Shown here in pieces: positions 1 through 7,158 of a DNA stretch of 13,781 bases. Every line of letters begins with the position of its first letter. Within the stretch, counting starts at the first letter, position 1. The notes beneath the pieces were generated by a model, which was given only the letters and a program-made list of their open reading frames with translations, had not been told where the DNA came from and made no database searches. The position numbers and the translations under genes were made by a program. The stretch is from Lachnoclostridium sp. UBA1781 (lineage in GTDB: Bacteria; Bacillota; Clostridia; Lachnospirales; Lachnospiraceae), in assembly GCA_002315495.1 (NCBI GenBank), contig DCGJ01000103.1, forward strand, positions 1 to 13,781. Reading direction: 5' to 3'.

Positions 1-1
1 T

Positions 2-634
2 CAGTATCTGGTAAGCATTACCGGCCATATTAAGCGTGACCGTGACTTCCGATTGCAGAATTTCCAGTTGAAGACATCCGTTTGCTACGAGCGAATCGGA
101 GACCTTTCCGTTGAAATCACGTATGCGTTAAATGCTATCAAAGAAAGCGGAAAGACGATGTCTCCGTCGGCACAGGCTGAGCTTCGTGTCGGTATCGATG
201 CGGTTGATGAGATTCTGAATACGACGACGCTTGCTTTTAAAAAGATGGATGTTGATCTGGCTCGTAAGGTTGAACCATTAGAGGAGATGATTGATGACCT
301 GGTCGTTGCGTTAAATACCCGCCACGTTTACCGTATGTCCCATAATGAGTGCGATATCTACCTCGGTATTCAGTATCAGAATATTTTATCAAAACTCGAG
401 GGTATCTCCGATCAGTGCTCCGATATTTCCGTATACATCATGGAGTTGTTTGAGAGTGATATTCGCGGACGTGAGCACGAGTACGTACACCAGTTGCATC
501 ACTCCACGGATTCCCGATTCCAGGAGGAGTATCAGAACGACCGTGAGAAATATTTCTCGCGATTGGTAGAGATTCCGGCCTTGGCTGCAGAGGCTGATGA
601 GAAGGAGAAGGAAACCTGGGTTGGAAGAACCTGA
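2..634 (+). CDS. Na+/phosphate cotransporter family protein, C-terminal PhoU-like part (5' truncated)
   Basis: The reading frame is open from base 2, so this is the last 210 residues of a larger protein; an internal TTG at 53 is not a real start. The fragment is soluble and helical, with two PhoU-like halves. The first has the signature YERIGDLSVEI (around residues 28-38 of the fragment). The second has MSHNECDIYLG followed by LEGISDQCSDISVYI. These match the ERIGD and LER.ADHCSNIA patterns in the cytoplasmic tail of bacterial NptA/YjbB-type Na/Pi symporters. The membrane transport domain would lie upstream, outside the window. In the family the protein moves phosphate across the membrane and the PhoU-like tail is thought to regulate it. 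A free-standing PhoU is possible, but the degenerate second half and the highly charged C-terminal extension fit the cotransporter better. Confidence 0.8.
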   Translation, partial: QYLVSITGHIKRDRDFRLQNFQLKTSVCYERIGDLSVEITYALNAIKESGKTMSPSAQAELRVGIDAVDEILNTTTLAFKKMDVDLARKVEPLEEMIDDLVVALNTRHVYRMSHNECDIYLGIQYQNILSKLEGISDQCSDISVYIMELFESDIRGREHEYVHQLHHSTDSRFQEEYQNDREKYFSRLVEIPALAAEADEKEKETWVGRT

Positions 635-670
635 TAGGCCTCGGTTAAAAACAGAATAACGAAATAAAAA

Positions 671-710
671 ACGCGTAGTAAGCAAAATGCCTGCTACGCG
701 TTACTTTTAT
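671..710. terminator. Bidirectional intrinsic terminator between convergent genes
   Basis: Arms 671-683 and 689-701 pair with one G-U and one A-C mismatch around the loop AAAAT; the outer eight pairs (ACGCGTAG with CTACGCGT) are perfect. On the plus strand the hairpin is followed by a broken T tract (TTACTTTTAT). On the minus strand it is followed by TTTTTTATTTC, the better terminator. It can end both the phosphate transporter transcript and the opposing AEC permease transcript. Confidence 0.75.
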
Positions 711-755
711 GTAAAACAAGATCATTTGGTGTAGTGAAATGCCTTGGCTCCCTTG

Positions 756-1679
756 CTAAAGCACCAGTAAAACCATTAACGGAATGGTAAGGACACTTAA
801 AATCGTGGTGAGAAGCACCACATTTGCCGCGAGCTCCTGTTCGCACTCGTGAAGCTCTGCAAGAGACAGAATGATGGCACCCGAAGGCGTTGCCGAAAGG
901 ACGAAAATCGAAACCTTAAACACATCCGAAAAGCATGGAAGAAAGGCCACGCAAAGATATGCGAAAAGCGGATAAAGAACCAGCTTTAGCGAACAGGTAG
1001 CATACACAAACGGTCTTGTTACCAGTTTCTTTAGCGGAACGGTAGACAGTCGCATGCCGAGAATAAACATGCAGACTGCGGTAACGGACTTCGCCATAAC
1101 CTCAACCATGCCCTCTAAAGCATCCGGCAGATTCACCCGAAGAATGAAGAGCGGAAGTGAGATGAAAAGGGCGATAGAGGTCGGATTCAGAAGAGCGCTT
1201 TTCAGTGACATGTACTTCTTGTCTCCGGTGATTAAAAACACGCCCATCGTGTAAACCAGAAGGTTCATCGACATGACATACACGGAGCTGTAACAGGTGA
1301 CGATCGGTTCGTTTGGAAAGACCGTAGTGATGAGCGGAATTCCAAGGAAGCCAACATTTCCAAGAACGGCTGCGGTGGATAGGATGCGGTATTTGGCATC
1401 CTCGTAACGCTTGTGCAGAAGCAGATAGAGCAATAAGAAAAATGCAATCTGAATTGCAAGCGTAACGCCAAAGAAGGCCCCGATTTTAGCCAGCGTCCGA
1501 GCATCATATTCGAGTTTTAGAAACGAGTTGATAATCATACACGGCCCCAGCGCGTAGAGCAGCAGACCGGAAAGCGATTTCGCGTGGCGAGGGTCGCATT
1601 TTCCTCCTTTGCACAGGATAAATGCGATGCTCATATAGCCAAGCATAACCAAGACATTTTGTAATACCGGTAGAAACAT
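756..1679 (-). CDS. AEC (auxin efflux carrier) family transporter
   Basis: A 307-residue, very hydrophobic protein with about ten predicted membrane segments, the usual AEC length of roughly 310 residues. Diagnostic signs are GNVGFLGIPL (residues 107-116), matching the family motif GNxGFLGIPL, and the C-terminal pattern of SATPSGAII followed by an acidic stretch and a last hydrophobic helix. Bacterial AEC proteins export or exchange organic acids such as malate or malonate; the substrate here cannot be told. I chose the ATG at 1679 because AAGGAAGGGGG lies just upstream and a good promoter sits at 1735-1763. The same frame stays open for 59 more codons, but that extension would run across the promoter and does not look like AEC sequence. 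It diverges from the HAD gene. Confidence 0.9.
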   Translation of the reverse strand: MFLPVLQNVLVMLGYMSIAFILCKGGKCDPRHAKSLSGLLLYALGPCMIINSFLKLEYDARTLAKIGAFFGVTLAIQIAFFLLLYLLLHKRYEDAKYRILSTAAVLGNVGFLGIPLITTVFPNEPIVTCYSSVYVMSMNLLVYTMGVFLITGDKKYMSLKSALLNPTSIALFISLPLFILRVNLPDALEGMVEVMAKSVTAVCMFILGMRLSTVPLKKLVTRPFVYATCSLKLVLYPLFAYLCVAFLPCFSDVFKVSIFVLSATPSGAIILSLAELHECEQELAANVVLLTTILSVLTIPLMVLLVL

Positions 1680-1734
1680 AGAAGCCCCCTTCCTTTCGTG
1701 ATAGAAAAACACGGGCGTAACAGCACCGGGACGC

Positions 1735-1763
1735 ATTATATAGCATATTGTGTCATCGGTCAA
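1735..1763 (-). promoter_or_regulatory. Sigma-A type promoter for the AEC transporter
   Basis: On the minus strand, TTGACC (1763-1758) and TATAAT (1740-1735) are separated by exactly 17 bases, a near-consensus housekeeping promoter. It predicts a transcript start near 1728 and a leader of about 50 bases ahead of the ATG at 1679. Confidence 0.8.
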
Positions 1764-1784
1764 ACGAAAAAAGGCGAACCGCAT

Positions 1785-1813
1785 TTGCAAGAGACATGAA
1801 AATGTGGTAGGCT
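1785..1813 (+). promoter_or_regulatory. Weak candidate promoter for the HAD operon
   Basis: TTGCAA (1785-1790), a 17-base spacer and TAGGCT (1808-1813) preceded by TGG, giving a TGn-extended -10. The -10 hexamer is poor, so this is only the best available candidate in the divergent region ahead of the HAD hydrolase. Confidence 0.3.
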
Positions 1814-1878
1814 TTTGTTGTGTGCGAGCCTTATACGGCAGGTTTTCGCTGTGCACATCGAAAGGGAGGAGAATCGCT

Positions 1879-2589
1879 ATGCCATTACGCTATCGGAATT
1901 ATGTCTTTGATTTGTATGGAACGCTGCTCGACGTGTCGACGGATGAGCAGGCGCCGAAAACGTGGAAACGCTGGCTTCGAAAGTTGGACGAGAAGGGCAT
2001 TTTGCACCCGCCTTATTATCGCTTTCGGGAAGATTTTTTTGCACGCGATCGAGAGGCCAGACGCATCGCACTCGAGCAGGGACCATATTCGGTTCCGGAA
2101 ATTGACGTCATCCCGATTTACCGGGAACTGTTTTTACTCTATGGAAATGCTCCGCTTTCTGATGAAGCTCTGAATGAGCTGGCATACGAGTTCCGAAAGG
2201 CGTCCCGACTCTACATCCGGCCGTTTCCCGGCGTTGAAGAGTACCTGACATTACTTCGCAAAAACGGAAAGAAATTGTTCCTTCTTAGTAACGCGCAAGC
2301 CTGCTACACAGTGCCGGAAATCATCGAGTTTGGCATCGACCGCCTGACGGATGTTCAGTACATTTCGAGCGACCGAAAGGTTATGAAGCCGGATGCCGCA
2401 TTTTTCAAAATGCTTCTTGCCGAACAAAACCTAAACCCGAACGAATCCGTGATGATCGGAGACAATGCGGTTGCGGATGTTGGCGGCGCTAAGGGTGTCG
2501 GAATGGATGCCATCTGGCTTTCGGGAGAGCAGTCCGCAAAGTTGTTTTATCAAAGACAGGTGACGGAAATCAAAAAACTCAAAGCATGA
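1879..2589 (+). CDS. HAD-superfamily hydrolase (subfamily IA-like)
   Basis: 236 residues, normal for a HAD-IA phosphatase or dehalogenase-like protein. All four HAD motifs are visible. Motif I is FDLYGTLLD with nucleophile Asp11; motif II is LLSNA with Ser137; motif III is the Lys of VMKPD (Lys170); motif IV is IGDNAVAD with Asp195 and Asp200. A helical cap lies between motifs I and II (about residues 20-115). The residue two after the nucleophile is Tyr13, not the Asp that acts as general acid in most HAD phosphatases. DxYGT is typical of L-2-haloacid dehalogenases and of many uncharacterised clostridial HADs, so the substrate is open. The start at 1879 has AAAGGGAGGAGAA just upstream; the in-frame extension to 1750 crosses the divergent promoter region. 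The next gene begins 28 bases downstream without a terminator, so they are probably co-transcribed. Confidence 0.85.
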   Translation: MPLRYRNYVFDLYGTLLDVSTDEQAPKTWKRWLRKLDEKGILHPPYYRFREDFFARDREARRIALEQGPYSVPEIDVIPIYRELFLLYGNAPLSDEALNELAYEFRKASRLYIRPFPGVEEYLTLLRKNGKKLFLLSNAQACYTVPEIIEFGIDRLTDVQYISSDRKVMKPDAAFFKMLLAEQNLNPNESVMIGDNAVADVGGAKGVGMDAIWLSGEQSAKLFYQRQVTEIKKLKA

Positions 2590-2617
2590 TAGTTGATGCA
2601 AGCAGAGGGAAATGAGA

Positions 2618-3889
2618 ATGAAAAAGAAACCCTATTGGGCGGTATTCTATGGGCTGGGATTAACCGCATTTACGGTATATGTTGTGCTTCGTGTATTTGT
2701 CATTCGGGAAGCAATCAATACCAATGCCACAGAAATGAACACGTCGATGTTTGATAACATCACGCAGGCCCTGCCGAGTTGGGCGGTAAAGCCTGAGACA
2801 GAAGAAGTGACAACGGAGGACGGTCCGGTCCCCACAGAGGATGTGCCTAAAACAGATGAATTGACCTGCACGCCTACTCCGGGCATGACGATTACGTGTA
2901 TGCCTGAACCGACGAAAACGGTAACCCCTGAGCCGACGGCAACGGTAACGCCGAAGCCGATGGAAACGATAAGCCCGAAGCCGACGGCAACAGTAACCCT
3001 AAAGCCGACGGCGACGAACACACCAAAACCTGTGGCTACGAATACACCAAAGCCAACAGCTACGCCGACTGCGACACCAACGCCGATGCCAAAAAAGCAG
3101 GAGACGACTACCGAAAGCACGATCATACGTGCAACGCCGGTATTTTCTTCGACTGAGGTGATTACGGAAAATACGTATTCCAATGATCACATCTATATTG
3201 AGATTCATACCTATCGGGAGCACAACACGGATATCCATATTGCGGAAGTGTTTGTGACCTCCGCGCAGTATATTAAAACCGCATTTGCCGAAGATACATA
3301 TGGTCGAAACGTGTTTGAGACGACTTCCTCCATGGCGGCTCGAAAGGGAGCAATCTTTGCCATTAACGGAGACGATTACGGGGCCCGTGAGGGTGGCTAT
3401 GTGATTCGAAACGGAGTCCTCTACCGAGACGCGGGAAACACTAAGCGAAAAACGCTGTCGCTTCTTGCAAATGGCGAGTTTATGGTAACGGCTTATAATG
3501 AAATGTATCCGAATGAACTTCTGAAAAAAGGAGCATGGCAGGCCTGGACCTTCGGACCGCTCCTTGTGAATAACGGGAAAATCATCGTTGACGTGGATGA
3601 GGAGGTTGATTATTCCAGCCGCAGAGGAAACCAGAGGACTGCAATCGGAATTGTAGAGCCGCTTCACTATGTGTTCCTCTGCTCGGATGGACGCATGAGC
3701 AATAATGTCGGCATTTCCCTGTATCAGGTGGCTGACATTATGGCGCGTTACGGCTGTACGATGGTTTATAACACGGATGGTGGCGGTTCGGCGACCATGG
3801 TGTTTAACGGCAAATTCGTGAATTATCCGACGGACTGGGGAACTTCCATGGCAGAAAGAGAGGTAAGCGATATCATCTATGTGCAATAA
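2618..3889 (+). CDS. Membrane-anchored phosphodiester glycosidase-like (NAGPA domain) protein with Thr/Pro stalk
   Basis: 423 residues in three parts. An N-terminal signal-anchor helix spans about residues 8-28 after MKKKPYW. A long Thr/Pro linker follows, with 8-residue repeats of the TATVTPKP type (about residues 99-157). The C-terminal globular domain (about 190-423) matches the phosphodiester glycosidase / NAGPA family (Pfam PF09992): INGDDYG near residue 250, GPLLVNNGK, RTAIGI and NTDGGGSATMVFNGK near the end. Characterised family members cleave GlcNAc-1-phosphodiesters, as in lysosomal uncovering enzyme; bacterial members are presumed to act on cell-wall or exopolysaccharide phosphodiesters outside the membrane. 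The stalk would hold the domain away from the membrane. I prefer the ATG at 2618 because AGAGGGA (2604-2610) is 7 bases upstream; an ATG at 2612 would leave 1 base. It follows the HAD gene in an apparent operon. Its last codons overlap the next gene. Confidence 0.85.
   Translation: MKKKPYWAVFYGLGLTAFTVYVVLRVFVIREAINTNATEMNTSMFDNITQALPSWAVKPETEEVTTEDGPVPTEDVPKTDELTCTPTPGMTITCMPEPTKTVTPEPTATVTPKPMETISPKPTATVTLKPTATNTPKPVATNTPKPTATPTATPTPMPKKQETTTESTIIRATPVFSSTEVITENTYSNDHIYIEIHTYREHNTDIHIAEVFVTSAQYIKTAFAEDTYGRNVFETTSSMAARKGAIFAINGDDYGAREGGYVIRNGVLYRDAGNTKRKTLSLLANGEFMVTAYNEMYPNELLKKGAWQAWTFGPLLVNNGKIIVDVDEEVDYSSRRGNQRTAIGIVEPLHYVFLCSDGRMSNNVGISLYQVADIMARYGCTMVYNTDGGGSATMVFNGKFVNYPTDWGTSMAEREVSDIIYVQ
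2912..3091 (+). repeat. Degenerate 24-bp tandem repeat encoding a Thr/Pro stalk
   Basis: Roughly six imperfect 24-base units encode the octapeptides TVTPEPTA, TVTPKPME, TISPKPTA, TVTLKPTA, TNTPKPVA and TNTPKPTA, then a TPTATPTPMP tail. Copies differ at several bases each, so the array is old or selected at protein level. It is coding, in frame throughout, and likely to vary in copy number between strains. Confidence 0.8.
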
Positions 3890-4343
3890 AATGTTTCGAA
3901 TTTTTACGTATATTTATCTTGGTGTCAGTGCCTTTGTAGCAGTCTTCTCTATGGTTTATGAGCATTTTGGGAAGGGGGTTCGGTCGAATGCCATGGTCTA
4001 CGCCTTCCTATATCCGCTCATTTTGGGCGCGGTAATCTGTCTGTTCTTTTCGTTGTTACCGCAGGCGAAGCGGTTATCATATGGGAGAAGCAAGGCGGAG
4101 GAGAAGCTAAATGCTCCCGGTGCGGTCGTTCGCATGGGAGCCAACCTATACCATTCCGGGGTGGCAACGCTTACGATGGGTTCGATTATGTACGGAGTTA
4201 TTGAAATCTTCGGTACGACAGACCACCTGACGACTTACTACTATATTGTGGGCATTGGATTGTGCGTAGTGGGTTTTCTCGCTACACTGACCGCCTATCT
4301 TATGATTCCCTCGGGGGAAATGCCTGAAAACCGCAAGAACTGA
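3879..4343 (+). CDS. Four-helix integral membrane protein of unknown function
   Basis: 154 residues with four hydrophobic segments at about 6-27, 41-62, 92-112 and 119-142. A basic loop (QAKRLSYGRSKAEEK) lies between helices 2 and 3, and the tail is short and charged. I do not recognise the family. The start codon overlaps the last 11 bases of the glycosidase gene (ATG at 3879, preceding stop ending 3889), the usual arrangement for translational coupling. GAGAGG at 3858-3863 is rather far (15 bases) to act alone. ATG 3891 (residue 5) is an alternative start. Context suggests it works in the envelope with the anchored glycosidase, but that is inference only. Confidence 0.75.
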   Translation: MCNKMFRIFTYIYLGVSAFVAVFSMVYEHFGKGVRSNAMVYAFLYPLILGAVICLFFSLLPQAKRLSYGRSKAEEKLNAPGAVVRMGANLYHSGVATLTMGSIMYGVIEIFGTTDHLTTYYYIVGIGLCVVGFLATLTAYLMIPSGEMPENRKN

Positions 4344-4402
4344 ACAAAATATGTCAAAAAGGTGCTTGTTAATTACCCCCCACATATAGTAAACTAAATC
4401 TG

Positions 4403-4420
4403 TTATGCAACCTTGCATAA
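4403..4420. promoter_or_regulatory. Perfect 8-bp dyad upstream of the MFS transporter (candidate operator)
   Basis: TTATGCAA, a CC spacer, then TTGCATAA: every base of both arms pairs. It sits 38 bases before the transporter ATG, just after the AT-rich stretch ATATAGTAAACTAAAT. There is no T tract, and the two-base centre cannot form a stable RNA loop. A binding site for a dimeric regulator therefore fits better than a terminator. No clear -35/-10 pair could be assigned. Confidence 0.5.
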
Positions 4421-4458
4421 TGTATATGAAATATGAGTTAAATAAAGGAGACATAATT

Positions 4459-5841
4459 ATGTCAGACGCAACAAACAAGTCCGGTGGCTGGCGCGAGAAT
4501 AAGTGGATTCGCGGCGCAATTCCGGCATTGTTACTCCACATGAGTATCGGTACGGTTTATTGCTGGTCCATCTTCAGCCAGGAAATCGCAGACCACATTG
4601 GTTTTACCAAAAATGCAACCGAGTGGGCATTTAGCTTGGCTATTTTCTTCCTTGGTATGTCCGCAGCTTTCCTTGGTAACATCGTAGAGAAGGATATTCA
4701 TAAGTCCTCCCTGATTGCTACGATTTGTTTCGCCGCAGGTATGGCAGGAACCGGTTTCTTTATCTATTACGGCGGAAATCATCAGCACAGTTATCTGGCG
4801 CTGATTGGTATCTATGTATGTTATGGTTTTATCATGGGTGTTGGTCTTGGAACCGGTTATCTTTCCCCGGTTAAGACCCTGATGCTTTGGTTCCAGGATC
4901 GTAAAGGTCTGGCAACCGGCCTTGCAGTTGCAGGCTTCGGTGCCGCTAAGGCAATCGCTTCCCCGATTATGCAGGCCATTCTTGGTGAGAACAAGAACGG
5001 TGAAATCTACAAGATGTTCTGGATTCTTGCAGTTGCTTACTTTGTAATGATGTTCGTCGGACATCTTCTTCTCAAGAAGCCGGCAGGCTGGCACGAGCCG
5101 AGCGGCAGCGAGAATAAGCCGTCCACCTTCCAGGTTATTAAGTCCAAGCCAATTGGGACCTATATCGGTATCTGGTTGATGTTCTACCTGAACATTACCT
5201 GTGGTCTGGCGCTCATTTCCCAGGAGAAGATGATTGTAAAGTGTATCGGTCTTGCCGGTGTTGTTGGTATCATTTCTACCATTTCCGCAATCTTCAATGC
5301 AGGCGGTCGTCTTGGCTTCTCTGCAATGGCAGACGGTATGAAGGATCGTAACACGGTTTACAAGATTATCTTCGCGCTTTCCATCGCATTTACCGCAGTT
5401 GTTATTGCAACTCAGGGTATCGTAAAGGCAAACGTTGATGGCAACCAGAATATGCTTCTTGTGATTTTGGTGCTCCTCTTAATCTTTATGGTAAATGCGG
5501 GATACGGCGGCGGTTTCTCCAATGTTCCGAACCTTCTTTCCGACCACTACGGAATGAGTAATATTTCCGCAATTCACGGTATTACGCTTTCTGCATGGGG
5601 TATTGCAGGTCTTACCGGTAACCAGATGGCAAGCTGGATTGTGAGCCATTTTGGTAAGGTACAGAATCTTACGTATACCGAAGACGGTGTCGCACATACG
5701 ATTGAGGTAAACCCACAGGGTTACCAGTATGTATTGTATGTAACCATCGCACTTTACATTGTATCTCTTCTTCTTTCTCTCTTCCTCGTTCGTCCTTCCG
5801 AGAAGGCACTTGAGGCAAAGAAAGCAAAGCAGGCGAAGTAA
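4459..5841 (+). CDS. OFA-family MFS transporter (oxalate/formate antiporter-like)
   Basis: 460 residues with about 12 hydrophobic segments, the size of an OFA-family major facilitator. The N-terminal pattern WIRGAIPALLLH followed by GTVYCWSIF is the OFA signature. FIMGVGLGTGYLSPV and RKGLATGLAVAGFGAAK (about residues 125-165) are the conserved segment 4-5 region. GRLGFSAMADGMKDRN is the MFS loop 8-9 motif. The founding member exchanges oxalate for formate, but most relatives in anaerobes have unknown monocarboxylate-type substrates, so oxalate should not be assumed. The start at 4459 has AAAGGAG (4444-4450) at ideal spacing; an in-frame ATG at 4405 lies inside the upstream dyad. Codon choice looks more restricted than in neighbours (many GGT, ATT/ATC and AAG codons), suggesting high expression. 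A strong terminator follows directly. Confidence 0.88.
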   Translation: MSDATNKSGGWRENKWIRGAIPALLLHMSIGTVYCWSIFSQEIADHIGFTKNATEWAFSLAIFFLGMSAAFLGNIVEKDIHKSSLIATICFAAGMAGTGFFIYYGGNHQHSYLALIGIYVCYGFIMGVGLGTGYLSPVKTLMLWFQDRKGLATGLAVAGFGAAKAIASPIMQAILGENKNGEIYKMFWILAVAYFVMMFVGHLLLKKPAGWHEPSGSENKPSTFQVIKSKPIGTYIGIWLMFYLNITCGLALISQEKMIVKCIGLAGVVGIISTISAIFNAGGRLGFSAMADGMKDRNTVYKIIFALSIAFTAVVIATQGIVKANVDGNQNMLLVILVLLLIFMVNAGYGGGFSNVPNLLSDHYGMSNISAIHGITLSAWGIAGLTGNQMASWIVSHFGKVQNLTYTEDGVAHTIEVNPQGYQYVLYVTIALYIVSLLLSLFLVRPSEKALEAKKAKQAK

Positions 5842-5852
5842 GTCAAAAGAAT

Positions 5853-5902
5853 AAGGGCTGTCACCTTTGCGATTCGAATCGCGGAGGCGACGGCCCTTTT
5901 TT
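5853..5902 (+). terminator. Strong intrinsic terminator after the MFS transporter
   Basis: AAGGGCTGTCACCT pairs with AGGCGACGGCCCTT (a few wobble or mismatched positions), and the enclosed GCGATTCGAATCGC (5869-5882) is itself a perfect palindrome. The whole folds into one long stem followed by TTTTTT. The minus strand has a weaker T-rich flank, so it may also help end the opposing kinase transcript. Confidence 0.88.
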
Positions 5903-5932
5903 GCGTTATTTTGATGTTGATTCAGCCGCTAC

Positions 5933-7102
5933 TTACACCGCAAGCAGTGATGTAATGAAGAAAACAAGAAAGACGTACGCAACACCTGCAAGCAGTGCCC
6001 CGATCCAGCGCACCAGGATATTCCTCGAGCGACATGGAGGGAAGACACGTTGGATGTTTCGATAATTTCCGAGCCAAAAGGTAAGTCCAAGCATAATCAC
6101 CAGTGAGGTGCCTTTTAAGAGGTTTAGGTTTGGCGTCGGTTTCGAGAGCTCAAGTGTCAGGCTCAGGTAAAAAATCAGATAATACCCAACGCAGGCCAGA
6201 ATCCAAGTTGGGATATTCCTCGAACGAAATCCGGGTGGAAACCAGGAATGAATGACCGAGGAGAAGTTCGCATTTTCGGTGCTCTTTTCCGTGATTATCA
6301 TCACAGGAGGCGTCGGTGGATTCACCGAAGAAGGAGGCGGAGTGTTCGGCGTCTCTACGCGAACCGCAACATTATTCGGATAAGTCGTATTCGGATGATC
6401 GAGAGCCCCCTGAATGGCTCGTTTCAATGCATTTACATTCGTATATCGCTCCGTTGGCTCCATTCGTTTGCACTTCTTAATTACTTCTTCTAACGCAGGT
6501 GTCGATGCTGCGGAGCCCTCTAAAAGCTTTTCCAATAAAACGCCTAATGCATAGATATCGGACTGAGGTGAGGACGAACGAAAACCGTATTGCTCCGGAG
6601 CGGCATAGCCCGGAGTTCCGAGTAACACGGTGTCGGATTTTGCTTCGAGATTGCAGTACTTGGCCGCATTTAGATCGATGACAACGACATGATTTTGGTT
6701 ATCAATCATGATGTTGGACGGTGTGAGATCTCGGTGAACAATCGGTGGTACATGGGTGTGAAGAGGGAGCATAATATCACACACATCCATAATAATTCGG
6801 CAGGCCTGCTCGCGGGTTATCGTTTCATTCTTCATCAGATCCCGTAAGGTGAGACCGGTAATCTGCTCCTCTAAAAGAATGATACTGTCGTCGTCACATT
6901 CCAAAATCGCATGAATTCGCGGCATTCCTACCGGGGGATTGTTCATTAACTCCTGCAACAGACCTCGGTCGTAATCGGTCAGGCATTTCCATACGTAAAT
7001 GCGGTTCGTCTCAGTATCCCGAACAAGATATGTTTTATGCTCTTCATTTATGAGACCGATTGGAGTATAATGTGAATTGGTAAGGTATTCTTGCGAGTTC
7101 AC
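5933..7102 (-). CDS. Membrane-anchored serine/threonine protein kinase-like protein
   Basis: 389 residues from the preferred start. The kinase fold covers about residues 5-235: the VAIK lysine is in YVWKCL (Lys39); the catalytic loop is HRDLTPSN (Asp125, Asn130); the DFG triad reads DLN (Asp143); the activation segment ends GTPGYAAPEQYG (163-173); the F-helix Asp is in SDIYALG (Asp182). The glycine-rich loop is poor. Lys, both catalytic Asp and Asn remain, so catalysis is possible, but Thr replaces the usual Lys in HRDLK. A Pro-rich linker (about 240-275) leads to three membrane helices (about 300-319, 330-346, 366-388), placing the kinase in the cytoplasm with a C-terminal anchor. I prefer GTG at 7102: AAAGGA lies 9 bases upstream and the predicted transcript start is near 7129. 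A TTG at 7120 lacks a ribosome-binding site. It diverges from an HTH gene. Substrates unknown. Confidence 0.85.
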   Translation of the reverse strand: MNSQEYLTNSHYTPIGLINEEHKTYLVRDTETNRIYVWKCLTDYDRGLLQELMNNPPVGMPRIHAILECDDDSIILLEEQITGLTLRDLMKNETITREQACRIIMDVCDIMLPLHTHVPPIVHRDLTPSNIMIDNQNHVVVIDLNAAKYCNLEAKSDTVLLGTPGYAAPEQYGFRSSSPQSDIYALGVLLEKLLEGSAASTPALEEVIKKCKRMEPTERYTNVNALKRAIQGALDHPNTTYPNNVAVRVETPNTPPPSSVNPPTPPVMIITEKSTENANFSSVIHSWFPPGFRSRNIPTWILACVGYYLIFYLSLTLELSKPTPNLNLLKGTSLVIMLGLTFWLGNYRNIQRVFPPCRSRNILVRWIGALLAGVAYVFLVFFITSLLAV

Positions 7103-7135
7103 GGTGAGGATTCCTTTCAAACATGTGTTTTATCC

Positions 7136-7144
7136 ATTATAACA
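7136..7144 (-). promoter_or_regulatory. Extended -10 promoter for the kinase gene
   Basis: Minus-strand TGTTATAAT (7144-7136) is a consensus TGn-extended -10. TTCATT (7163-7158) lies 16 bases upstream as a weak -35, inside the start of the divergent HTH gene. Expected transcript start is near 7129, which supports the GTG start at 7102. Confidence 0.65.
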
Positions 7145-7158
7145 GATTGGAGCACAAA

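Noticed and set aside
389..685. 98-codon minus-strand frame at the left edge
   Set aside because: It starts within the terminator zone and is antisense to the PhoU-like region, which has clear family motifs.
1750..1878. N-terminal extension of the HAD protein by 43 residues
   Set aside because: It covers the divergent promoter region, has no ribosome-binding site and adds basic, non-HAD sequence ahead of a motif I that normally lies within about 12 residues of the start.
2912..3091. Regularly spaced repeats suggestive of a CRISPR-like array
   Set aside because: Units are contiguous 24-base coding repeats without unique spacers and are in frame with the stalk of the glycosidase protein.
2647..3183. 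Minus-strand Val/Gly-rich frame resembling a repetitive membrane protein
   Set aside because: It is the complement of the Thr/Pro repeat; the GVGVAVG pattern is an artefact of reading that repeat backwards.
2999..3886. 295-codon minus-strand frame opposite the glycosidase gene
   Set aside because: It lies wholly antisense to a well-supported coding domain and gives a His/Arg-rich protein with no recognisable motif, as expected for a shadow frame.
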